From NCBI GenBank assembly GCA_963667455.2, contig CAXXFR010000026.1, positions 372,001-436,000 on the forward strand: 64,000 bases of DNA. Direction: 5' to 3'. Below, one piece after another: positions 1 to 8,815 of the stretch. This DNA comes from Bin55 sp963667455. Lineage in GTDB: Bacteria > Pseudomonadota > Gammaproteobacteria > Pseudomonadales > Azotimanducaceae. The notes beneath the pieces were generated by a model. It saw nothing but the letters and a program-made list of their open reading frames with translations. It did not search any database and had not been told where the DNA came from. Each line of letters opens with the position of its first letter. The stretch's first letter is position 1. Position numbers and translations under genes: made by a program.

Positions 1-582
1 CGCAAAAAGGTGAAAGGTCGCGAGATTGCTTACGTTGCTGATTGTTCGCACATCGCGATCAATATAAAGGTCAATGTACGTGCTCAGCCAGTCAGAGACC
101 TCATGCCCTCTGTCAAATATAGCGGGGTAGGAACCAGTAAGGAGTGTCTCATAGAGAGTCTCAGGGTGCCGCTCAAAACGTGTAATCTCGTTTCTCGATA
201 ACGGTAGCAAGTTGTACACCACAGTCCTCCCGACGAGAGACTGGCTGACTGATTCGAGCAGGGCGAGATTTTGTGATCCGGTTAGGATCCAGCGACCTGG
301 TGCCGGATCCGAATCAATGATGCCCTGCAGATAGGAGAGCAGATCGGGAACTTGCTGGATCTCGTCCAGGATAGCACCCTCTGGAAACTGGTTTAGGAAA
401 CCGCGAGGATCCTCAGTAGCAAAAGCTCGTACGTCGCGGGACTCTAGCGTCGCGTATTGATGCTGAGGGAAGAGGGCTTGGCACAATGTGGTCTTTCCAC
501 TCTGCCGAGGACCGGTGAGTGTAATAGCTGGCCAAGTTTGTGCAGCCCTCAAGATTCTTGGGCTTATGTCACGTTCAATCAT
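1..582 (-). CDS. DUF4143/AAA_14-type ATPase, N-terminal part (cut by window edge)
   Basis: This is an incomplete reading frame of 194 codons, open at base 1, beginning with ATG at 580-582. The N-terminus carries a P-loop (GPRQSGKTT, about residues 24-32) and a Walker B-like AILDEIQ near residue 70, followed by the ILTGSQN segment typical of the AAA_14 domain of DUF4143 proteins. These are predicted ATPases, often in accessory DNA, and are sometimes proposed to act with transcription-regulator or toxin-antitoxin modules; no biochemical role is firm. The C-terminal DUF4143 part should lie left of the window. The region upstream of the start is AT-rich with repeats, which suggests an acquired segment. 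Confidence 0.85.
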   Translation of the reverse strand, partial: MIERDISPRILRAAQTWPAITLTGPRQSGKTTLCQALFPQHQYATLESRDVRAFATEDPRGFLNQFPEGAILDEIQQVPDLLSYLQGIIDSDPAPGRWILTGSQNLALLESVSQSLVGRTVVYNLLPLSRNEITRFERHPETLYETLLTGSYPAIFDRGHEVSDWLSTYIDLYIDRDVRTISNVSNLATFHLFA

Positions 583-614
583 AGCGCACAGTATAGCAAA
601 ATGACGGCTGAATA

Positions 615-707
615 AAAATACGATTTTCAATTAGCCTGAGTAGTAGCATCAAAAACCCAGATAACAAGCAGTTCAAGACATATTCAAAATACGATTTTCA
701 ATTAGCC
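615..707. repeat. 22-bp direct repeat, two exact copies
   Basis: The copies are at 615-636 and 686-707 (core ACGATTTTCAATTAGCC), 71 bases apart start to start, in the upstream region of the DUF4143 ATPase gene. They could be regulator sites or duplicated target or end sequence of a lost mobile element. Confidence 0.8.
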
Positions 708-750
708 AAATACTCAGTCGTTCGAAACTGTGAAACCGGGAAATGCTGTT

Positions 751-790
751 GGCTAAACCAAATGTCGCAGTCTGGGCTACACCAAATGTC
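751..790. repeat. 16-bp direct repeat, two copies, 24-bp period
   Basis: The copies GGCTAAACCAAATGTC (751-766) and GGCTACACCAAATGTC (775-790) differ at one base. Short tandem sites of this kind occur at the ends of some transposons (for example IS21-type elements), so this may be an element end remnant. No transposase is visible nearby, so that reading is inference. Confidence 0.7.
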
Positions 791-870
791 CCGCTCTTGG
801 CGACTCTAGGGAGCTAGCGGTCGCGTTGAGTTCAGACAAGCGACTCTCCAACCCCCCCCCCTTGCACGGA

Positions 871-3336
871 CTAACGACCGAAGCGATACCGAACCTTGGC
901 CACCAAGAACTCGGAATAGGAGTCGCTCAACGGATTGGTCAGCAACTGAGGGAACGACTGCCCGACCTCGTCTGACACTCTCCCGCTGTTCGTATACACA
1001 AGATAGAGGTTGGAAAACCGCGCAAACTCCCAGTGATACCGAATCTGAAGATGGACGTGGCCAACAGCGAATCCTTCGGACCTCAGATCGCTTGCTTTTA
1101 CTAAGTCCGTTCTCGTCTCATTGAATTCGTAGTCGCGTCGTGGTCGGGCTTTGACAGCGGCCCAATCGGCAACCAGACGCACATGCTGCTTGGAGGAAAT
1201 GTAATAGGCGACCGAAGAAGTCACCAAGAGCTCTTTGAAATCGAACTCCGTCACTCGCAAATCCCCTTGATAGTTGAGCCAGCCACTGTGTCGCGAATGG
1301 CGAACTGATTGATTGAACTGCACTCCCTCTCGCACCCGCCAATTGAACGCAATGCCGCGCCAAAATCGATAACCCGACAGATCTGCTTGTTCCATTCCCG
1401 TCCAGGCGTGATAGAAAAACTGGCGGGACTGATCGGTGCGCCAGTCAAACGACCACGACAAGCCGGGTTTTGACGTAAATGTACCGACACCAAATGCAGT
1501 CCCATCGTCGACCTGTTCGATTCGATAGCCAACAGTCCACCAGTACGCATTCAGGTTTCTCAGGCGAGTGTGTCGATAAATTGAAACTGCTGCATCGATG
1601 AGCTCATCTCGATGATTCCATGTCGAAAAAGCATTCACTTCAAGCTCGGTCTCTGCCACCCGACCCGTCTCTCGGATAGCTCGACGTGAATACTGATAGT
1701 AGATATCCCTCCAGTCGTTCCGCCACAAGAAACCCATGTCGTTTAAATCCAGATTCTTGTCGATCCAAGTGCCCAGAAACTGGTGCTCGGTATCTTCGGA
1801 GGGTGCGTATTCCACCGACAACGAACCACCATTTCCATTCTGTTGACCGGAAACATCAGAATGAACCAGCATCCAATCGAAATTGAGATTCCCCTTTTCC
1901 GATGATTGGCGATAGTCAAAGGCACTGACCCGAGCCTCCATCGACGGATGGTCGACGAACGTCGAAATGAATCCCATCGCACGATAGCCGTTCACTTCCG
2001 GCTCAAACATTCCGCGAATCACTGCAAAGTTGCGTCCCTTGAGGGTGGCTTTGACAATAGCGTCGCCTCGAGTGCCGAACAACGACGTGTCGTCTTCGAA
2101 GGCTCCCAGAATGCCGTAGCGGACTTTTCCTAGCTCACCTGTAACTTTGGCCGCCGTGAGCAGATCGGCTGCCGCTCCCAATTGCCCAAAGTCAAACTCA
2201 ACGTCGCTCGGCAGGTCGTGCACTATCGGGCTGTCACCGATACGTCGAGTATGAAGCGGACTAAATGCACCGTAGGTCCGAAAGACTTCCATTCCTTCTT
2301 GAAAGAACAACCGTTTCTCGGGAAAGAAGGTCTCGAAAGCACCGAAGTTCAAGATTGCCGCATCCGCATCAACAGTACCGAAATCCGGTCTCAACACACC
2401 CGTGACTTGCAAGTGCGGAGCTGGACGGTAAATCACATCCGCTCCATATCGAAGGGTTGCGTCTCGACCCGCCAAGTCATTGGTGTATGAGACGTAAGGA
2501 ACAATGTCCATCTGTCGCCTCCCCTTCAGTTCCTCGGCTTCGAACTTGATGAACTTGGACAGAAACTTGGTATCCCAATGGTGGATGGCCGGCCACGACG
2601 ACTTCTCCGCAACGGCGGCAATGTGCCGTTCCAACAGAATGCCCATCGTTCGTGTGCCCTCTGCTCGAGGCAAATTGAGGATCGACCAGGGAATGAAGAA
2701 CTCGACCGACCATTGGTCGTCTTCTCGGTGCGATTTGCCCTCCCAAACACCGTCCCAGGTGTCGTCGAAACCCCGTTCCGGACGAATCGTTCCATCCAGA
2801 TGATTGTCGCCAAGAAAGATGGTGAAGTAGTAGCCGTATCTTCCGTTTCCCGACGTGTCCAGCATAACCGTGAAGAATTCTCGTTCCATTCCTCCCGACT
2901 CTTGTGCGGTGATTCGTTCGACAATCTCGTTCGAAACCTGAGGCATCTTTGCCGCTACATACAAACCCGCTTCGTCATAGAAGACGTAGGCAAGCGTAGG
3001 ATCGCTCGCTGGCGGAAGTTCCGTGGCCTTGTTGTTGACGCGGAAGTTCTTGACCGGTTTTCCTTGTAGCCAAAGGGGCTCGTCGACGCGTCCATCAATG
3101 ACGATTTCGTCTTCACTCTCGATTCGAGGGAGTACAGTTTCGGTTTCCTGGCTGGGAACCGACTCTTGGCATGGATAGACGATAGTCGTTGAAAGCATGC
3201 ATGCTGCGATCACGCAGAACGGAGCAGTCCGGCGAACATGGGCAGTCGTCTTGGTCTCGACCGGAGAGGCGTTCCTGCCTAGCCGTTTCGAGTCGAAATA
3301 CTTCATCGGGGTGTCGGGGTGCCGCTTAAGGCACAT
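871..3336 (-). CDS. DUF5916 outer-membrane protein with CBM9-like N-terminal domain
   Basis: The 821-residue product starts with a basic segment and a hydrophobic stretch (about residues 38-56) that looks like a signal peptide. Residues about 75-270 match the carbohydrate-binding family 9-like fold (IDGRVDEPLWLQG, then YVFYDEAGLYVAAKM). The rest is the DUF5916 region, rich in alternating aromatic and polar residues and ending in VRYRFGR, as expected of a C-terminal beta-barrel. Proteins of this type are presumed outer-membrane proteins with unknown substrate. The start is uncertain: a second Met at residue 11 (base 3306) is also possible, and neither has a good ribosome-binding site. It is alone on its strand. 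Confidence 0.85.
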   Translation of the reverse strand: MCLKRHPDTPMKYFDSKRLGRNASPVETKTTAHVRRTAPFCVIAACMLSTTIVYPCQESVPSQETETVLPRIESEDEIVIDGRVDEPLWLQGKPVKNFRVNNKATELPPASDPTLAYVFYDEAGLYVAAKMPQVSNEIVERITAQESGGMEREFFTVMLDTSGNGRYGYYFTIFLGDNHLDGTIRPERGFDDTWDGVWEGKSHREDDQWSVEFFIPWSILNLPRAEGTRTMGILLERHIAAVAEKSSWPAIHHWDTKFLSKFIKFEAEELKGRRQMDIVPYVSYTNDLAGRDATLRYGADVIYRPAPHLQVTGVLRPDFGTVDADAAILNFGAFETFFPEKRLFFQEGMEVFRTYGAFSPLHTRRIGDSPIVHDLPSDVEFDFGQLGAAADLLTAAKVTGELGKVRYGILGAFEDDTSLFGTRGDAIVKATLKGRNFAVIRGMFEPEVNGYRAMGFISTFVDHPSMEARVSAFDYRQSSEKGNLNFDWMLVHSDVSGQQNGNGGSLSVEYAPSEDTEHQFLGTWIDKNLDLNDMGFLWRNDWRDIYYQYSRRAIRETGRVAETELEVNAFSTWNHRDELIDAAVSIYRHTRLRNLNAYWWTVGYRIEQVDDGTAFGVGTFTSKPGLSWSFDWRTDQSRQFFYHAWTGMEQADLSGYRFWRGIAFNWRVREGVQFNQSVRHSRHSGWLNYQGDLRVTEFDFKELLVTSSVAYYISSKQHVRLVADWAAVKARPRRDYEFNETRTDLVKASDLRSEGFAVGHVHLQIRYHWEFARFSNLYLVYTNSGRVSDEVGQSFPQLLTNPLSDSYSEFLVAKVRYRFGR

Positions 3337-3427
3337 GTTGAGCGAAGAATCTTACTTCGATCCACCCGTGTTTTGACGCATCCAAGCACTTCTTAAAATA
3401 GCCAAGCTCTTGAATTTGGAACCGTCA

Positions 3428-4204
3428 ATGACTCAGTACGAAACCATTCTCGTCGATAAGAAGGACGAAGTAGCCACCATTACCCTCAATCGTCCAGAGC
3501 GTCTCAACGCTTGGACGAACCAGATGAATGTCGATCTTCAAAACGCCATCAATACCTGCAACGACGACGCAAACGTTGGAGCAATGGTCGTTACCGGAGC
3601 TGGACGGGGATTCTGTTCCGGCGCCGATATTCGAGACAACTTCAAGAGTCGTTTGGACGGCGACCAGAGGTCTGGCGGCGGTAGAGATTGGATTGAGCTA
3701 GTCCGTACATCCAAACCGTTAATCGCAGCAGTCAACGGAGCATGCGTCGGAGTCGGCGCAACCATGATTCTGCCCATGGATGTGATCATTGCTTCCACCG
3801 AAGCAAAGTTCGGAATGCTGTTTGTCAAGATGGGAGTCACTCCGGAACTTGCAAGCTCGCACTTTCTGGTGCAACGGGTTGGCTTCGGTGCGGCAAACGA
3901 AATGTGTCTGACCGGTCGCCTGTATTCGGGGGAAGAGGCTTTCGCCAGGAGACTCGCAGATCGAGTGGTCGAGCCCGATCAACTCCTGCCAACCGCTCTC
4001 GAACTTGCATCCGAAATGGCTGCCAACCCGTCGCGCCACCTACGATGGGTCAAGCAGTTGATCACGGAAAACGGATCCGAAACGGATATTCGAAAGGTTC
4101 ACGAACGCGAAGGCAAAGTGCTGGCTCAGGCGTATGTCTCCGAGGAACACAAGGAAGCTGTCGATGCTTTCATGAGCAAGCGGAAGCCGGTGTTCAAGCG
4201 ATAG
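3428..4204 (+). CDS. Enoyl-CoA hydratase/isomerase family protein (isomerase-like active site)
   Basis: A 258-residue crotonase-fold protein, the usual family size. The oxyanion-hole motif GRGFCSGADIR and the AVNGACVGVGATMILPMDV segment are present. At the two positions that hold the catalytic glutamates of enoyl-CoA hydratase it has Thr and Phe. It has instead Glu140 in the PELASS motif, the position used by delta3,delta2-enoyl-CoA isomerases of the ECI2 type. An isomerase or another crotonase-family reaction is therefore more likely than simple hydration. ATG at 3428 is preferred over the in-frame TTG at 3410. No other beta-oxidation gene is adjacent. Confidence 0.88.
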   Translation: MTQYETILVDKKDEVATITLNRPERLNAWTNQMNVDLQNAINTCNDDANVGAMVVTGAGRGFCSGADIRDNFKSRLDGDQRSGGGRDWIELVRTSKPLIAAVNGACVGVGATMILPMDVIIASTEAKFGMLFVKMGVTPELASSHFLVQRVGFGAANEMCLTGRLYSGEEAFARRLADRVVEPDQLLPTALELASEMAANPSRHLRWVKQLITENGSETDIRKVHEREGKVLAQAYVSEEHKEAVDAFMSKRKPVFKR

Positions 4205-4219
4205 CTCGAACTGACTCAC

Positions 4220-4861
4220 TCATTTGATTCGGGTGTACTCGAAGTAGCAGACGTTGTGTCCGAGCGTCTCGCCACGCTGCTCAAATCGAGTCTTGGGAAA
4301 CATATCGGGTCGCTCCGTCACTCCACCCTCAAATACAGGGCTTGCCGCAAGAATACTTTCGATCTGATTGGCGTAGTCTCCCCAATCCGTTGCAAGGTGC
4401 AGTGTTCCAGACCATTCGATCTTTGCGGAAGCAACCTCTGCGAACTCTGGGTTCACCAATCGTCGCCGATGATGTCTTCTCTTGGGCCACGGATCAGGGA
4501 AGAGTACAAACATTAGCTTGATCGAACTGTCTGGCAATGCCTCCAACACCGTAAGTCCGTCAGACTCGGCAATGTTCACGTTCGTCAATTCGTTTTGCTG
4601 ACACTGGCGAATCAACGATCCGATTCCGGGTCGAAAAACCTCGATGCCGACACAAGACCAATCTGGATGTTGCTCGGCGAACTGGGCTAGCACATCGCCG
4701 TTTCCGAAACCAATTTCAACAAGCAACGGTCGTTCCCCGATCTGTAGACGAGCTACGTGTTCGGGTTGTTCGGGATCGAAGCAATAGTCTCCCAAACATT
4801 CGTAGGCACGAGCCTGTGCCTGGGTCATTCGGGAACCGCGCCGAACGTAGAGCTGGCGCAT
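4220..4861 (-). CDS. trmB: tRNA (guanine-N7-)-methyltransferase TrmB
   Basis: The 213-residue product makes 7-methylguanosine at position 46 of tRNA from S-adenosylmethionine. The SAM-binding motif EIGFGNG (about residues 49-55), the family signature FPDPWPKRRHHRRRL (about 120-134) and the C-terminal TRFEQRG substrate-binding motif are all present, and the length matches bacterial TrmB. It converges with the crotonase gene, with 15 bases between the two stop codons. Confidence 0.97.
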   Translation of the reverse strand: MRQLYVRRGSRMTQAQARAYECLGDYCFDPEQPEHVARLQIGERPLLVEIGFGNGDVLAQFAEQHPDWSCVGIEVFRPGIGSLIRQCQQNELTNVNIAESDGLTVLEALPDSSIKLMFVLFPDPWPKRRHHRRRLVNPEFAEVASAKIEWSGTLHLATDWGDYANQIESILAASPVFEGGVTERPDMFPKTRFEQRGETLGHNVCYFEYTRIK

Positions 4862-4928
4862 TACTAGCGAGAATTCCTAGATCGGTGTGAGGTAGTCCAG
4901 AGACGCTTGGTGAGGCTAAGGCTTGAGC

Positions 4929-5786
4929 TTAGGCCGGAACCATGTGCTCCCTGATCTTCGACATCGCGGAACTCTCAATCTGACGAATCCGTTCCGCGGA
5001 GACGTTGAATTGATCGGCGAGATCGTGCAATGTCGCTTTGGGTTCGGACAGCCAACGAGAGTGCAGGATCGCCTGACTTCTCTCGTCCAGGCTTTGGATG
5101 GCCGTATACAGTTGAGCCTTGCGGTTTTCCGACCACTCTTGTTCTTCCATCACGTCAAGAACCGAAGGGGCGTCATCGACCAACATGTCTGCCGGCGAAC
5201 TGTATGAAGATTCCTCGTCGTCCGTGTCGTAGGGTTCGAACGAAGTGTCATTCGACGCAAGTCTCCCTTCCATGAGCGTCACGTCTTCTGGTCGCACTTC
5301 CAAGTCGGCGGCAATCGACTGCGTCTCTTTTTGCGTGAGCCAACCCGAGTGGGCTTTCTTGTTGCGCAGTTTGAAGAAGAGCTTGCGCTGTGCTTTGGTC
5401 GTGGCAATCTTCACGATGCGCCAATTGCGAATGATGAACTCATGAATTTCGGCGCGAATCCAATGGACTGCGAAGGAGACTAGACGTACCCCTCGATTGG
5501 GGTCGAACTTCTTCACAGCCTTGAGTAGACCGACGTTTCCTTCCTGGATCAAGTCCGCCTCGGGCAGACCATAGCCACGATAGGTGCGAGCCAAGTACAC
5601 CACGAACCTCAGATGGCTCATGATTAACTCTCGAGCCGCATCCAGGTCGTCTTCGTCGTAGAACCGATGAGCGAGATCCTTTTCTCGCTCAGCATCCAGC
5701 ACCGGGTATGCGCTGACCGTGTTGACGTACGACGCAAGATCAGCACCAGGGGTGGGATTAAACAGTGGAATTAAGCTTGTTGACAT
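4929..5786 (-). CDS. rpoH: RNA polymerase sigma-32 (heat-shock) factor RpoH
   Basis: This 285-residue sigma-70 family protein directs polymerase to heat-shock promoters. Regions 1.2, 2 (DLIQEGNVGLLKAVKKFD) and 4 (helix-turn-helix near the C-terminus, SAERIRQIESSAM) are in order. The RpoH box QRKLFFKLRN (about residues 134-143), which separates sigma-32 from other alternative sigmas, is clear. The gene is not next to ftsYEX as in enterobacteria; trmB lies downstream on the same strand. An hsp20 gene with a sigma-32-like promoter is found at 46 kb. Confidence 0.97.
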   Translation of the reverse strand: MSTSLIPLFNPTPGADLASYVNTVSAYPVLDAEREKDLAHRFYDEDDLDAARELIMSHLRFVVYLARTYRGYGLPEADLIQEGNVGLLKAVKKFDPNRGVRLVSFAVHWIRAEIHEFIIRNWRIVKIATTKAQRKLFFKLRNKKAHSGWLTQKETQSIAADLEVRPEDVTLMEGRLASNDTSFEPYDTDDEESSYSSPADMLVDDAPSVLDVMEEQEWSENRKAQLYTAIQSLDERSQAILHSRWLSEPKATLHDLADQFNVSAERIRQIESSAMSKIREHMVPA

Positions 5787-6295
5787 ATATCAGTGATTTC
5801 CATCAAATTGGCCAGTGATCAGTTGGCAAACTGTATTTTAGCACTCGTTACCTTTGACTGCTAATGCACCCCAAAGTTCCCTCGTTCGGGCAAAAAAGCG
5901 CGTGTTTTCGAGTACTTATCTCTATATATGGGGACTGCCGACCAAAATTCAAGTGCGACTTTCGTAGATTTTACATGGTGCATCGCGATCTTTCAGCATT
6001 CCCGCGGCTAACAAGTGGATTTCGACGGTGGATTATATGATCCATACATGTTGGCTTTTGCGCAAGTTTTGATCCAAGCGGGAAATTCCAATGGCACGAG
6101 CGTTCGCACGAGCAAGATAAGGCGACAATGCCATGTGTTTTGTGGGTGCAAGGTGTGTGTAAGTGTTGCTTCGGTTTGTATTTCCGAAGAATCCGAACTG
6201 CCTCCACACCCTCAGTCGAATCAGTTGAGTGTGGAGTTTGTCCACAGAGGCGCGAAGGTATAGCATAGAGGCGAGACAACTCAAAGGTCCCATTC
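5787..6295. other. Divergent intergenic region between rpoH and the repeat-protein gene
   Basis: These 509 bases hold no convincing gene; an 82-codon open frame at 6015-6263 lacks family features and a ribosome-binding site. An 8-bp inverted repeat (CTCCACAC at 6202-6209, GTGTGGAG at 6229-6236) lies just before a weak promoter-like pair, TTGTCC (6238-6243) and TAGCAT (6261-6266), 17 bases apart. It could be an operator or an RNA hairpin for the plus-strand gene. Confidence 0.4.
5835..5864 (-). promoter_or_regulatory. Possible sigma-70 promoter of rpoH
   Basis: On the minus strand TTAGCA (5864-5859) and TAAAAT (5840-5835) are separated by 18 bases, about 50 bases before the rpoH start. The -35 matches 4 of 6 consensus bases and the -10 matches 5 of 6. 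Confidence 0.4.
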
Positions 6296-8197
6296 ATGCA
6301 AACCAATAGTCGACTTGCCGTGCTGCTCACCGTCGCTTTCCTGGTCGGCGTCGGAGGCACCAGCGCCGTGTACTGGCTGCTCGTAGCCCCTTCCGGGGGA
6401 GCCGACGAGCAGTTGGCGAATGCCGCTACTCCATCCTCTCCCACCGAAGTCGAGTCCAGTGCCCAAGAGCAAACAGCACCCGCTGACACCTCCAACGCCT
6501 CGGAGCAACCCAAGTACGCCGTTCGCAGTCTCGATGAGATAGCGGGCATGAAGAGTGTGTCGGAGCAGCAGTTGGCGCTGCGCATACTTCTGTCCAATCT
6601 GGACGAAGCGCAGGTGGCCGCTCTGGTCACGGAGACACCGGACGTATTGGACGTGTCTGATAGGCACGACTTCCAGTTCGCAATGATCCAGAGACTCGCT
6701 CACCTAAATCCGAGTCGAGCGTTGTCGCTCAGCATGGAGATGGAAACCGATTACGGCCCCGGACAGTTCGTGACAAGCATCTTTCGAGAATGGGCGCATT
6801 CCAACCTGGACGAGGCCGTTTCGCGTGCTCGGACACTGGAGCGATATCTCAAGGCATCTGCTGTGAGTGCCATCGTGCAGGAACGGACGGACCTTTCCGA
6901 AGGCACCATCCGTGCGATTGCCAGAGACCTCGACAACGAGCAGATTGCGACTTCGTCCATCGCGCAACGAAAGATCGAGGAGGCGATCGACGACCCGGAG
7001 ACGGCTTGGAACGAACTGGCCGTCGACTTGCAGGACGACTCGATGAACTACAGAGCCATCTCCCGGATTGCGCTGGCATGGGTTGAAAAGAGTGGATTGA
7101 GCGTGCTGGACCAGGTCTCCCGATCGTTGACCAATGGTCAAGCCAGAGAATACGTAGTTAGCGATGTCCTACGGGACGTTGCTGAAACCGACCCCGAGGG
7201 AGCCTTCAACCACGCACTGACTCTCGAGAACGACCCATACAACTCGATTCTTGGCAGCATCGCAGGTATTTGGGCAGGCTCCGACCCGCGTTCAGCCTTG
7301 ACGGCTGCGATGGGAATCGAGAAAACGTCTGTGCGCAACAGTATTGCGGAATCGGTGATCAGATCTTGGGCATGGGACGAACCAAAAGCCGTGTTGGATG
7401 CCGTCAACACCCTACCTGCCGAGTTCCAGGAACTAGCGTCCACGACGGCGTTGGGCACGATGGCACACGAATCTCCCGAGGAGGTGGCGGCAATAGTGGC
7501 TGCGATGGAATCGGGCACCGTCAAGACGTCAAGTGCAAATAGAGTTGTGGGTACGTGGGCAAATCGCGATCACAGTGCGGCTCTCGAGTGGATTCTGAAC
7601 GAGCCGGGCGTCGAGGAGATCCGGACCGAACTGTTGTCTTCCATCATGCATAGCCTGGTAACAGTCGATCCCGAGCTTGCAATGAGCGTAGCACTGGAGC
7701 AGCCCATCGATGAGGACGAATCTGGATGGGGGATGTTCCGTCCCGCGGGGGTGGGGTTGGAGTACAGCGTCATTTCGTCGCTTGCCTATTCGGACGTGGA
7801 CAAGGCCCTCGAGCTGCTGCCTCAGGTGCGCGAAGGTCCAACGAAATTCATGTCGTTCCAAGCTGTAGCTTCATCCTTGATCATGAACGAAGACATCGAC
7901 AAGGCCCTCGACATGGCCCAGCAGTTTCCGGAGCCCGACCGAGAGAAAATGTATCAGGCCGTGTCCACAACTTGGGCAGCGAACGACCCCAAAGGCATGC
8001 TCAAGTCGATGGATCGCTTGCCGTCGAAGGACAGCAAGTCCCGGGCGGCAGCCATGCTCGTGATGACCAATCAGTTCTCCAAGACCTTGTCGGACGAGGA
8101 AATTGAAGAGGCCAAGAAATATCTCACTGACGAGCACAAGAAAGCGATTGAGGAAGAAGACGGTGAGGCGTTGCAGACCCTGTTTCAAGCCTTTTGA
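6296..8197 (+). CDS. Exported or membrane-anchored alpha-helical repeat protein, function unknown
   Basis: A 633-residue product with an N-terminal hydrophobic segment (about residues 8-30) that could be a signal anchor, followed by an acidic Ser/Thr-rich linker. The rest is a helical repeat array with a recurring WAxxDPxxAL-like core, for example at AGIWAGSDPRSALTA, GTWANRDHSAALEW and TTWAANDPKGMLKS. Repeats are about 30-40 residues, as in solenoid (HEAT/TPR-like) scaffolds. No catalytic motif is seen. Proteins of this kind are probably periplasmic interaction scaffolds, but I do not recognise a named family. It is transcribed away from rpoH. Confidence 0.8.
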   Translation: MQTNSRLAVLLTVAFLVGVGGTSAVYWLLVAPSGGADEQLANAATPSSPTEVESSAQEQTAPADTSNASEQPKYAVRSLDEIAGMKSVSEQQLALRILLSNLDEAQVAALVTETPDVLDVSDRHDFQFAMIQRLAHLNPSRALSLSMEMETDYGPGQFVTSIFREWAHSNLDEAVSRARTLERYLKASAVSAIVQERTDLSEGTIRAIARDLDNEQIATSSIAQRKIEEAIDDPETAWNELAVDLQDDSMNYRAISRIALAWVEKSGLSVLDQVSRSLTNGQAREYVVSDVLRDVAETDPEGAFNHALTLENDPYNSILGSIAGIWAGSDPRSALTAAMGIEKTSVRNSIAESVIRSWAWDEPKAVLDAVNTLPAEFQELASTTALGTMAHESPEEVAAIVAAMESGTVKTSSANRVVGTWANRDHSAALEWILNEPGVEEIRTELLSSIMHSLVTVDPELAMSVALEQPIDEDESGWGMFRPAGVGLEYSVISSLAYSDVDKALELLPQVREGPTKFMSFQAVASSLIMNEDIDKALDMAQQFPEPDREKMYQAVSTTWAANDPKGMLKSMDRLPSKDSKSRAAAMLVMTNQFSKTLSDEEIEEAKKYLTDEHKKAIEEEDGEALQTLFQAF

Positions 8198-8302
8198 ATG
8201 CTCGCTGAATGACAGGGCACACTAAAGAATGGAGATCACCGAATCAGTTCAGCATATCCCGCGTCCAAACACTCGCAATGTGAATCATCCGACCATCAAG
8301 TC

Positions 8303-8770
8303 TCAAGTCCGATATTTCTTGGGCGGCTGAGGGTTGTTCGCGGGATTACTGTCGTACAGCGCCAGCTTCTCGACAATCGGTCCACCAACCATCGGATCCA
8401 AATCCGTCTTCAAGCCATACGCCGCAGTCTTGGCGTATACCTCATCGCCTCCCACATAGACCGTGAAGACTTTCACGTACTTGGCTTTCTTGATCGGATC
8501 GTCAATCGTCGCCTTGGTCCACTTGTAGAGCGGATAGTCTTGCTCGCCCTTGGCCTCCGCCTCTGCGCAGTAACCGGCAAAAGCGTCATACTGACAAATC
8601 AGTTCACCGTCGTACCGCTGAAGAATTTCATACAGCGGTTGCAACTCAGCGGATGTTTGCTTGCCTCTAACCTGCCGAGCGAAGGCTTCCGGCATCGTCA
8701 GTCTCACTTGGTACTTCCAATCCTCGGAAGAACCAGCTGAAGAGAACTGGGACTGCGTTTCTTTGCTCAC
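8303..8770 (-). CDS. Hypothetical cytosolic protein, 155 residues
   Basis: I do not recognise this protein. It has no signal peptide or membrane segment, is soluble in composition, and is rich in Lys, Asp and Tyr (for example LYKWTKATIDDPIKKAKYVKV). It ends in a proline- and lysine-rich tail. Codon use resembles the neighbours, which supports a real gene. It lies downstream of the serine hydrolase gene on the same strand, 45 bases away, so the two may be cotranscribed. Confidence 0.65.
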   Translation of the reverse strand: MSKETQSQFSSAGSSEDWKYQVRLTMPEAFARQVRGKQTSAELQPLYEILQRYDGELICQYDAFAGYCAEAEAKGEQDYPLYKWTKATIDDPIKKAKYVKVFTVYVGGDEVYAKTAAYGLKTDLDPMVGGPIVEKLALYDSNPANNPQPPKKYRT

Positions 8771-8815
8771 TGACCAACCACCCCGCTCGGCAACAACAGA
8801 TTTACTCTCGATTGG

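Larger units (their letters stand above)
583..870. other. Intergenic region with two kinds of short direct repeats
   Basis: No gene is seen. It holds two exact 22-base copies of a repeat (615-636 and 686-707) and a 16-base repeat present twice at 751-766 and 775-790 with one mismatch. A run of ten C lies at 852-861, next to the stop codon of the following minus-strand gene. Confidence 0.6.

Noticed and set aside
6015..6263. 82-codon open frame between rpoH and the repeat-protein gene
   Set aside because: It has no ribosome-binding site, an unusual Cys/Val-rich composition, and crosses the likely promoter region.
5971..6630. Open frame of 219 codons on the minus strand overlapping the repeat-protein gene
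   Set aside because: It runs antisense to a well-supported gene over about half its length and its translation has no domain or normal composition.
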